A stretch of 64,000 nucleotides of DNA from Mucilaginibacter terrae. Lineage in GTDB: Bacteria > Bacteroidota > Bacteroidia > Sphingobacteriales > Sphingobacteriaceae. Shown here one piece after another: positions 50,501 through 62,500 of this stretch. Both the position numbers and the translations under genes were made by a program. The notes beneath the pieces were generated by a model. The model was given only the letters and a program-made list of their open reading frames with translations, did no database searches and was not told the DNA's origin. The stretch covers positions 4,402,001 to 4,466,000 of the forward strand of contig NZ_JAVLVU010000001.1 in the NCBI RefSeq assembly GCF_031951985.1, read 5' to 3'. The stretch's first letter is position 1. Every line of letters starts with the position of its first letter.

Positions 50501-53500
50501 AGGTCGCATCACCGCCTTGCGAAGCGGTGATAGTTACGTTACCTGCTTTGATAATGGTAACGGTATTGCCGCTTACCGAGGCCACGCTTGGGTCAGATGA
50601 GCTAAAGGTAACAGGCAAACTTGACGAAGCAGTTGCACTCAACATAAACGGCACATCACCAACTGTTTTGTTGGTAATAGCTGCAAAAGTGATGGTCTGA
50701 TCAAGCTTCGTTGGAACTGACGCAGGACTAATCACGAATGATTGTGTAGCAGTTGCAGGGTTGTAAGTCGCGTCGCCAGCTTGCGAGGCAGTAATGGTTA
50801 CGTTACCTGCCTTGATGATTGTAACGGTATTGCCACTTACCGAAGCAATGCTTGGATCAGAAGAACTAAAAATAACCGGCAGGCTTGACGATGCGATTGC
50901 TGATAAGGCGAACGGCGTATCTCCAACTGTTTTATTACCTATCGAAGCAAATGTAATAGTTTGATCAAGCTTGGTAGGAACTGAAGCCGGGCTAACCACG
51001 AATGATTGTGTAGCGGTAGCCGCGTTGTAAGTTGCATCTCCGATTTGAGAAGCAGTAATAGTTACGTTACCTGCTTTGATGATCGTAACGGTATTGCCGC
51101 TTATCGAAGCCACACTTGGGTCAGATGAACTGAACGTAACCGGCAAACTTGACGATGTCGTTGCAATTAAAGCAAATGGAGCATCACCAACTGTTTTATT
51201 AGCTATCGAAGCAAATGTAATAGTTTGATTAAGCTTGGTTGGAACCGAAGCCGGGCTAACCACGAATGATTGTGTAGCTGTTGCAGGATTATAAGTTGCA
51301 TCACCGCCTTGCGAAGCGGTGATAGTTACGTTACCTGCATTGATAATGGTTACGGTATTGCCATTTACTGAAGCCACGCTTGGATCAGATGAACCGAACG
51401 TAACCGGCAGGGTTGACGAAGCAGTTGCTGATAAAACAAACGGTGCATCACCAACTGTTTTATTACCTATGGCAGCAAACGTGATGGTTTGATCCAATTT
51501 ACCAGGCACTGAAGCCGGGCTAATCACGAAAGATTGCGTAGCGGTTGCCGGGTTGTAGGTCGCGTCACCTGATTGCGAGGCAGTGATGGTTACATTGCCT
51601 GCTTTGATGATCGTTACAGTATTGCCATTCACCGAAGCAATGCTTGGATCAGACGAACTAAAGGTAATAGCCAGACTTGAAGATGCGATTGCTGATAAGG
51701 CGAACGGTGCATCACCAACTGTTTTATTACCGATGGCGGCAAAGGTAATGGTCTGGTTTAATTTATTTGGCACCGAAGCTGGGCTCACTACGAATGATTG
51801 GGTAGCGGTGGCCGCATTGTAATTAGCGTCGCCGGATTGTGAAGCAGTGATAGTTACGTTACCTGCTTTAATAATTGTAACGGTATTGCCGCTTACCGAA
51901 GCAATGCTTGGATCAGATGAACTGAAGGTAACCGGCAGGGTTGATGAGGCGGTTGCTGATAAGGTGAATGGCGCATCGCCAACAATTTTATTACCTATGG
52001 CAGCAAACGTGATGGTTTGATCCAATTTACCAGGCACTGAAGCCGGGCTAATCACGAAAGATTGCGTAGCGGTTGCCGGGTTGTAGGTCGCGTCACCTGA
52101 TTGCGAGGCAGTGATGGTTACATTGCCTGCTTTGATGATCGTTACAGTATTGCCATTCACCGAAGCAATGCTTGGATCAGATGAACTGAACGTAACCGGC
52201 AGGGTTGACGAAGCAGTTGCACTCAACATAAACGGCACATCACCAACTGTTTTTTTCCCTATGGCAGCAAATGTGATGGTTTGATTAAGCTTGGTAGGAA
52301 CTGAAGCCGGGCTAACCACAAATGATTGCGTAGCGGTAGCCGGGTTGTAAGTCGCATCACCCGATTGCGAAGCCGTGATAGTTACGTTACCTGCCTTGAT
52401 GATTGTAACGGTATTGCCGCTTATCGAAGCAACACTTGGATCAGATGAACTGAACGTAACCGGCAGGGTTGACGAAGCAGTTGCTGATAAAACAAACGGT
52501 GCGTCTCCAACTGTTTTATTACCAATGGTGGCAAACGTGATGGTTTGATCAATCTTCGTTGGAACTGAAGCTGGACTTACTACAAAAGATTGCGTGGCAG
52601 TTGCAGGGTTGTAAGTCGCATCACCTGATTGCGAGGCTGTAATGGTAACATTACCCGCTTTAATAATCGTAACAGTATTGCCACTGATCGAGGCCACGCT
52701 TGGGTCAGATGAACTGAAAGTAACCGGCAGGCTTGACGATGCGATTGCTGATAAGGCGAACGGCGTATCTCCAACTGTTTTATTACCTATCGAAGCAAAT
52801 GTAATAGTTTGATCAAGCTTGGTAGGAACTGAAGCCGGGCTAACCACGAATGATTGTGTAGCGGTAGCCGCGTTGTAAGTTGCATCTCCGATTTGAGAAG
52901 CAGTAATAGTTACGTTACCTGCTTTGATGATCGTAACGGTATTGCCGCTTATCGAAGCCACACTTGGGTCAGATGAACTGAACGTAACCGGCAAACTTGA
53001 CGATGTCGTTGCAATTAAAGCAAATGGAGCATCACCAACTGTTTTATTAGCTATCGAAGCAAATGTAATAGTTTGATTAAGCTTGGTTGGAACCGAAGCC
53101 GGGCTAACCACGAATGATTGTGTAGCTGTTGCAGGATTATAAGTTGCATCACCGCCTTGCGAAGCGGTGATAGTTACGTTACCTGCATTGATAATGGTTA
53201 CGGTATTGCCATTTACTGAAGCCACGCTTGGATCAGATGAACCGAACGTAACCGGCAGGGTTGACGAAGCAGTTGCTGATAAAACAAACGGTGCATCACC
53301 AACTGTTTTATTACCTATGGCAGCAAACGTGATGGTTTGATCCAATTTACCAGGCACTGAAGCCGGGCTAATCACGAAAGATTGCGTAGCGGTTGCCGGG
53401 TTGTAGGTCGCGTCACCTGATTGCGAGGCAGTGATGGTTACATTGCCTGCTTTGATGATCGTTACAGTATTGCCATTCACCGAAGCAATGCTTGGATCAG

Positions 53501-56500
53501 AAGAACTAAAAATAACCGGCAGGCTTGACGATGCGATTGCTGATAAGGCGAACGGCGCATCTCCAACTGTTTTATTACCTATCGAAGCAAATGTAATAGT
53601 TTGATTAAGCTTGGTAGGCACTGAGGTCGGGTTAACCACGAAAGATTGTGTAGCGGTTGCAGCGTTGTAAATCGCGTCGCCGATTTGTGAGGCAGTGATG
53701 GTTACGTTACCTGCTTTGATAATCGTAACGGTACTACCGCTTACCGAAGCCACGCTTGGATCAGATGAACTGAAAGTAACCGGCAGGGTTGACGATGCGG
53801 TTGCTGATAAAGCGAACGGTGCATCGCCAACTGTTTTGTTCGGAATGGCGGCAAGCGTAATAGTTTGTTCAAGCTTAGTAGGTACCGATGCTGGGCTAAT
53901 CACGAACGATTGCGTAGCGGTTGCCGCATTATAAGTCGCATCACCTGATTGCGAAGCCGTAATGGTTACATTGCCTGCTTTGATAATGGTAACGGTATTG
54001 CCGCTTACCGAAGCCACGCTTGGGTCAGATGAGCTAAAGGTAACAGGCAAACTTGACGAAGCAGTTGCACTCAACATAAACGGCACATCACCAACTGTTT
54101 TTTTCCCTATGGCAGCAAATGTGATGGTTTGATTAAGCTTGGTAGGAACTGAAGCCGGGCTAACCACAAATGATTGCGTAGCGGTAGCCGGGTTGTAAGT
54201 CGCATCACCCGATTGCGAAGCCGTGATAGTTACGTTACCTGCCTTGATGATTGTAACGGTATTGCCGCTTATCGAAGCAACACTTGGATCAGATGAACTG
54301 AACGTAACCGGCAGGGTTGACGAAGCAGTTGCTGATAAAACAAACGGTGCGTCTCCAACTGTTTTATTACCAATGGTGGCAAACGTGATGGTTTGATCAA
54401 TCTTCGTTGGAACTGAAGCTGGACTTACTACAAAAGATTGCGTGGCAGTTGCAGGGTTGTAAGTCGCATCACCTGATTGCGAGGCTGTAATGGTAACATT
54501 ACCCGCTTTAATAATCGTAACAGTATTGCCACTGATCGAGGCCACGCTTGGGTCAGATGAACTGAAAGTAACCGGCAAACTTGATGTTGCGGTTGCTGAT
54601 AAAGCGAACGGCACTTCACCAACTGTTTTATTACCGATGGCAGCAAACGTAATGGTTTGATCAAGCTTACCAGGCACCGAAGCCGGGCTAATCACAAATG
54701 ATTGCGTAGCGGTAGCAGCGTTATAAGTCGCATCACCGCCTTGCGAAGCGGTGATGGTTACATTGCCTGCTTTGATGATCGTTACAGTATTGCCATTCAC
54801 CGAAGCCACACTTGGATCAGAAGAACTAAAAGTAACCGGCAGGCTTGACGATGCGGTTGCTGATAAAGCGAACGGTGCATCGCCAACTGTTTTGTTCGGA
54901 ATGGCGGCAAGCGTAATAGTTTGTTCAAGCTTAGTAGGTACCGATGCTGGGCTAATCACGAACGATTGCGTAGCGGTTGCCGCATTATAAGTCGCATCAC
55001 CTGATTGCGAAGCCGTAATGGTTACATTGCCTGCTTTGATAATGGTAACGGTATTGCCGCTTACCGAAGCCACGCTTGGGTCAGATGAGCTAAAGGTAAC
55101 AGGCAAACTTGACGAAGCAGTTGCACTCAACATAAACGGCACATCACCAACTGTTTTGTTGGTAATAGCTGCAAAAGTGATGGTCTGATCAAGCTTCGTT
55201 GGAACTGACGCAGGACTAATCACGAATGATTGTGTAGCAGTAGCAGGGTTGTAAGTCGCGTCGCCAGCTTGCGAGGCAGTAATGGTTACGTTACCTGCCT
55301 TGATGATTGTAACGGTATTGCCACTTACCGAAGCAATGCTTGGATCAGAAGAACTAAAAATAACCGGCAGGCTTGACGATGCGATTGCTGATAAGGCGAA
55401 CGGCGCATCTCCAACTGTTTTATTACCTATCGAAGCAAATGTAATAGTTTGATTAAGCTTGGTAGGCACTGAGGTCGGGTTAACCACGAAAGATTGTGTA
55501 GCGGTTGCAGCGTTGTAAATCGCGTCGCCGATTTGTGAGGCAGTGATGGTTACGTTACCTGCTTTGATAATCGTAACGGTACTACCGCTTACCGAAGCCA
55601 CGCTTGGATCAGATGAACTGAAAGTAACCGGCAGGGTTGACGATGCGGTTGCTGATAAAGCGAACGGTGCATCGCCAACTGTTTTGTTCGGAATGGCGGC
55701 AAGCGTAATAGTTTGTTCAAGCTTAGTAGGTACCGATGCTGGGCTAATCACGAACGATTGCGTAGCGGTTGCCGCATTATAAGTCGCATCACCTGATTGC
55801 GAAGCCGTAATGGTTACATTGCCTGCTTTGATAATGGTAACGGTATTGCCGCTTACCGAAGCCACGCTTGGGTCAGATGAGCTAAAGGTAACAGGCAAAC
55901 TTGACGAAGCAGTTGCACTCAACATAAACGGCACATCACCAACTGTTTTGTTGGTAATAGCTGCAAAAGTGATGGTCTGATCAAGCTTGGTTGGCACCGA
56001 AGCCGGGCTAATCACGAATGATTGTGTAGCAGTTGCAGCGTTGTAAATCGCGTCGCCGATTTGTGAGGCAGTGATGGTTACGTTACCTGCTTTAATAATG
56101 GTAACGGTACTACCGCTTACCGAAGCAATGCTTGGATCAGATGAACTGAAAGTAACCGGCAGGGTTGACGATGCAGTTGCTGATAAAGCGAATGGCGCAT
56201 CACCAACTGTTTTGCTCCCTATCGAAGCAAATGTAATAGTTTGATTAAGCTTGGTTGGAACCGAAGCCGGGCTAACCACGAATGATTGTGTAGCTGTTGC
56301 AGGGTAATATGTGGCATCACCAGCCTGAGAAGCGGTAATAGTGACATTTCCCTGGCCAACGATGTGCACCGTATTGCCATTCACAGTCGCCACAGCAGTA
56401 TTGCTGCTCGTAAATACTATAGGTAAGCTTGAGTTAGTCGAAGCAGAAATTGTAAAATCAGGATCGTCAACAGTTTTATTTGGAATAGTTGCAAACGTAA

Positions 56501-59500
56501 TGGTTTGGTTAAATTTGGTTGGAGTAGCAGGAACAACGGTAAACGATTGCAGAACCTCAGGCGCCGGGTTGTAAGTTGCATTGCCTGGTTGAGACGCTGT
56601 AATGGTTACATCCCCAATTCCAACAATAGTAATAAAGTTACCGTTAATGGTTGCTACTGCTGTGTTATTGCTGGTTAAAATTACCGGAAGCCCCGATGTG
56701 GCAGTTGCAGGTGCGGTAAATGGCGAATCGCCTAAAGTTTTATTGCTTATCGACGCAAATATAATCAGCTGATCGTTTTTGTTTGGCAATGTTGTGGTTT
56801 CAACAATAAAACTCCGGGTTATTGGCGTAGCTGCATTATATGTACTGTTTCCGCTTTGCGAAGCAGTGATAGTTACACTTCCTTCACCTACAATGTGTAT
56901 TAGTCCGGCAGCAGAAACCGTTGCCACAAGGTCATTCGAACTTACATAAGAAACCGGCAAGCCCGAGGATGCACTGGCACCCGCATTAAAGTCCGGATTG
57001 CCGACAACCTTATCAGCAATTGCTGCAAAAGTGATGGTTTGATTGAGTTTAACCGGCGGGGCGGGGTTCACTGTAAATGTACGCGCTACATTAGGAGCTG
57101 CATTGTATGTAGCATTTCCACTTTGCGAAGCAGTGATAGTTACGGTTCCTTCACCCACAATGTGAATTAGTCCGGCAGAAGAAACCGTTGCCACAAGGTC
57201 ATTCGAACTTACATAGGAAACCGGCAAGCCCGAAGATGCGCTGGCACCTGCGTTAAAATCCGGTTCGCCAACTACCTTATCAGCAATTGCTGCAAAAGTG
57301 ATGGTTTGATTGAGTTTAACCGGCGGGGCAGGGTTCACTGTAAATGTACGCGCTACATTAGGAGCTGCATTATATGTGGCGTTTCCACTTTGTGAAGCAG
57401 TAATAGTGACGGTCCCTTCGCCCACAATGTGAATGAGTCCTGTTGAAGAAATTGTTGCCACAAGGTCATTCGAACTTACATAGGAAACCGGCAAGCCCGA
57501 AGATGCGCTGGCACCTGCGTTGAAATCCGGGTCGCCAACTACCTTATCGGTAATTGCTGCAAAAGTGATGGTTTGATTGAGTTTAACCGGCGGGGCAGGG
57601 TTCACTGTAAATGTACGCACTACATTAGGAGCTGCATTATATGTGGCGTTTCCACTTTGTGAAGCAGTAATAGTGACGGTCCCTTCGCCCACAATGTGAA
57701 TGAGTCCTGTTGAAGAAATTGTTGCCACCAGCTCGTTCGAACTTACATAAGAAACCGGCAAGCCCGAAGCTGCGCTGGCACCTGCATTAAAGTCCGGGTC
57801 GCCAACTACCTTATCAGCAATTGCTGCAAAAGTGATGGTTTGATTGAGTTTAACCGGCGGGGCAGGGTTCACTGTAAATGTACGCACTACATTAGGAGCT
57901 GCATTATATGTGGCGTTTCCACTTTGTGAAGCAGTAATAGTGACGGTCCCTTCGCCCACAATGTGAATGAGTCCTGTTGAAGAAATTGTTGCCACCAGGT
58001 CGTTCGAACTTACATAAGAAACCGGCAAGCCCGAAGCTGCGCTGGCACCTGCATTAAAGTCCGGGTCGCCAACTACCTTATCAGCAATTGCTGCAAAAGT
58101 GATGGTTTGATTGAGTTTGGCAGGGGCAATCGTAAAGGTTTGGGCTACTGGTGTTGCTGCAAACCAATTGTTGTTACCCGGTTGTGATGCGGTAATAGTA
58201 ACAGTTCCTTGTCCGGTAATGGTAACTACACCAGTGGCCGATACTGTTGCAACCGTATTATTTGAACTGCTGTATTGTACACTTAAGCCCGATGAGGCTG
58301 TGGCATCGGCATTAAAGGTTGGGTCGCCTACTTGTTTATCAGGAATACTCGCAAAGGTGATAGTTTGATTGCCTTTGTTTACATTAAGTAGTTGATACGA
58401 ATTTTGCGCAGCATTAAAATTAGCATTTCCGCTTTGAGAAGCCGTGATAATTACAACCCCTGCGCCATTAATGGTTACCTTATTACCACTAACTGAGGCA
58501 ATGGCCGGGTTAGAACTGGTGTAGGTTACTGTAAGCCCCGAAGTGGCTGTTGCCGAAAGATCAAAAGGAACATCTCCCATCATTTTATCGGGCAGGGTCG
58601 CAAAATCAATTGTTTGATCGGCTTTGCCAACGCTTAGAATTTGCAAAACTGCTTCGGCTGCATTGTAATTGGCATTGCCTGGTTGTGTTGCAGTTATTAT
58701 TGTTGCACCAGCTCCGTTAATGGTTACGGCACTGCCGCTAATACTTGCCACCAAGGGGTTAGAACTGTTATAACTTATCGGTAGGCCCGAAGTTGCTGTG
58801 GCCGTTAAATCAAAGGCTGCATCGCCCATGCTTTTGGTGGGCAAGGCAGCAAATGCAATAGTTTGATTGGCTTTATTAACGGTTAATGTCCTGGTGATAG
58901 ATGCGGCTGCTAAATAGTTAGTGTTGCCTGGTTGCGATGCCGTAATTTCAACGGTACCTGCGCCCACAATAGTTATGGTGTTATTGGTAATGGTGGCTAC
59001 TGCAGGGTTGGCGCTGGTAAGCGTTACAGGCAAGCCCGAAGTACTGCTGGCATCAACCTCAAATGGTAAATTTTCGTATGTTTTGGTTGGCAGTGGAGCA
59101 AAAGTGATAGTTTGACCGGCCTGGCTAATGTTTAAAGTTTGAGGTACGCTAACAGCTGCATTGTAATTTGCGTTTCCGCTTTGTGATGCTGTTATGATAG
59201 CTTCACCCGGGCCAATTATGGTTACAGTATTATCAACAATGGTAGCTACCAAGGGATTGGAGCTACTGAAAGTAATAGGCAATCCCGATGTTGCAGATGC
59301 AGTTAAATTAAAAGGTGCATCGTTATAAATTTTACCGGGTAGGGCTGCAAAGGTTATGGTTTGATTGGCTTTGCCTACATTTAAAGTCTGAACAGCATCG
59401 GTTGCCGCATTATAATTTTCGTTGCCGGGTTGCGATGCCGTAATTACTGTGGTACCTATACCTATAACGGTAACAGTGCTGCCGGTTACTGTAGCTACCA

Positions 59501-62500
59501 ACGGATTTGAACTGGTGTAGGTAATTGGTAAGCCCGATGAAGCCGATGCAGTCAAAGTAAAATCAGGATCGGCATAAGCTTTGGCAGGTAGCGTAGAAAA
59601 GGTTATGATTTGATTGGCTTTGTTTACGGTTAACTGACGCGATATGCTTGCGGCAGGATGATAACTGTTACTGCCCGGCTGTGTGGCCGTAACGGTTGTA
59701 TTGCCTACGCCAACTATAGTTACTATGTTGCCACTAATGGTTGCTACTGCAGGGTTAGAACTGGTATAGGTAAGCGGTAAGGCCGAAGTGGAGGTGCCGG
59801 TTAGCGCAAAATCAGGATCGGCATATTGCTTAATGGGCAGGGCTGCAAAACTTATAGTTTGGTTGGCTTTGGCAATATTTAAAGTTTGCGTAATACTTGT
59901 TGCCGCATTATAATTATTATCACCTGGCTGTGAGGCTGTAATGTCAACCGATCCCCCCGATAAAATTGTTATCGTGTTGCCGTTAATTTTGGCAATGGTG
60001 GTGTCTGAGCTGGTGAAGATAACCGGTAGTCCCGAACTGGCTATAGCTGTTAGTGTGTAAGGCGCAATACCATAAGTTTGATCGCTTAACGCAGCAAACG
60101 CAATAGTTTGATCGATTTTGTTTACCGTAAATGTGCGGATTACAGGTGTTGCAGCATCGTAAGATGCCGAGCCTTCCTGGGTAGCGGTGATATCCACAAC
60201 GCCTGCGCCTACTATGGTCACGGTATTGCCCGATATGGTGGCCACCTGCGGATTAGAACTTACAAAAGTTATAGGCAAACCCGACGTTGCGTTGCCTGTT
60301 AAAACAAATGGAGCATCGCCATAATTTTTATTGGTTAACGCAGCAAAATTAATAGTTTGTGCAACCTTACTGATGGTTAAAGTACGTACAACATTGGCAG
60401 CTGCACCGTAATTTGTATTGCCCGCCTGTGATGCCGTAATGGATACCGTGCCAATTCCTGTAATAATAGCCGTATTTCCGCTTATCATTACTATGTTCTC
60501 GTCCGAACTGGTAAATGTAACCGGAAAGCCCGAGGTAGTTGTGGCCGATAAAGTAAATGGCGGAGAATTAAATGTTTTATTAGGTATTGCCGCAAAAGTA
60601 ATGGTTTGTGTAGCTTGTGTTATGGTTAACTCACGCGTTAGCGATACAGCATTGTACACATCATTATCTGTTACGCTTGCGGTTATATTGGCTGTACCTA
60701 TGCTCACCAGTTTTACCTGGTTGTTTTCAATCTGCGCTACTGCCGGGTTATCTGATGTATACACTATACCCGCACCATAATTTGCCGATGCCGGTGTAAA
60801 GTTTCCACTGTTATACCTGCGCGGAGAAAAGGTGGATATAAATGTAATTACCGGGGTTGATTTTACCACATTTAACACAGTGGTAGCAGTTACCGCTGCA
60901 AATTTATCACTGCCCGGAACGGTTGCCGTTATGTTAGCAGTACCAACAGTAAGCATATTTACCCGTCCGTTAACAATGGTTGCTACCGCCGGGTTATCGC
61001 TGGTAAAGGTAACCGGTGCGCCAAGGGAAACAGTAGCCGGTATAAAATCGGAGGTGTTGAAATTTCTTGGATTTAAGGTAGCAAAGGTAATTACCGGGGT
61101 TGATTGCACTACCGTCATGGCAACGGTTGCAGTTTTGCCTACATAGCGGGCATTATCGGGTATAGTTGCTGTAATGTTGGCGGTACCAATGCCAACCAGG
61201 TGTACCTGATTATTAACAATGTTAGCAACCGAGGGGTTATCACTTGTAAATGTAATTGATGCTCCCAATGTTGCCGTTGCCGGTGCAAAATCAATTGTGC
61301 TGTATGGTCTTGCATTTAGTCCGCTTATAAAATTAATACTGGCCGATACCTTTTCAACCACAAGTGGCATTGTAACTATTTTGCCTTCATATTGCTCGCT
61401 ATCGGCAATGGTTGCAGTAATATTGGCCGTGCCCGGGTTAACCATTTTTACCTGGTTATTTACAATGGTGGCTACGGCCGGGTTATCGCTGCTAAAGGTA
61501 ATGTTGGCGCCAAAGTTTGCAGTAGCTGGGGTAAATGCTGTTGCATTATATGCACGTGGACTAAAATTGCTTACAAACGTAATTGTAGGAGATGCTTTTA
61601 ATACCGTTAATGGCGCGGTAACCGATGTGCCCACATATTTGTCGCTTTCCATAACAGCAGCTGTAACATTGGTGGTACCGGGGGCAACCATATTGAGTTT
61701 TCCGCTTACAATAGTTGCTACTGCAGGGTTATCGGTACTAAGCACCAAAGGGGCTCCTAAAGTAACCGTGGCCGGGACAAAATCGCCGGTGTTGTATGTT
61801 CTTGGGCTAATGTTGCTAACAAGAGTTACTACCGGTTCGGCCTTTAAAACAGTAAAGGGCATAGTAAGCGTTGTGCCGGTGTATCGCTCATCTTCGGCAA
61901 TAATTGCGGTAATATTTGTAGTACCTGCTCCAACCATATTAACCCGGTTATTCACTATGGTTGCCACGGCCGGGTTATCGCTGGTAAAAGTTACAGCCGC
62001 ACCCAGGGTGGCGGTGGCTGCCGTAAAATCGGTGGCATTGTATATTCTTGGGCTAAAATTACTTACAAAGTTAATAGCAGGCGTAGCTTTTTCAACTAAC
62101 AGTTGCCGGGTAAGGGTAGTTTCTTCATAACGGTTGTCGCCGGCAATGGTTGCTGTAATATTGGCTGTGCCGGCACCTACCATATTAATTTTGCCGCTTA
62201 CTACCGTGGTAACGGCGGTATTATCGCTCGAGTAGGTTATTGTTGCACCAAGAGTTGCGTTTGCTGCCGTAAAATCGGTTGTGCTGTATTGGCGCGGGCT
62301 AAAATTATTGATAAACGTAATTGCGGGTTCGGCCTTATTAACAGTTAAGGCCATGGTAAGCGTAGTGCCGTTATAATTATCATCATCGGCAATGGTAGCT
62401 GTTATATTAGCTGTACCAGCCCCTATCATTTTTACCTGGTTGTTAACAATAGTGGCTACTGCCGGGTTGTCGCTTGTAAAAGTTACCGTAGCTTTTAAAT

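Noticed and set aside
49130..56500. Regular repeats that might be taken for a CRISPR array
   Set aside because: The unit is 264 bp, coding in one frame, without short repeats and unique spacers, and no cas genes are nearby.
49207..56574. Many plus-strand frames of 76-79 codons spaced by multiples of 264 bases
   Set aside because: They are the antisense shadow of the repeated unit of the giant gene. They recur with it and have no independent start signals or protein character.
60418..62130. Long plus-strand frames (up to 303 codons) opposite the N-terminal repeats of the giant gene
   Set aside because: Antisense of Thr/Val/Ala-rich repeats gives long open frames by codon bias. The minus-strand frame is continuous over 15 kb with signal peptide and sorting domain.
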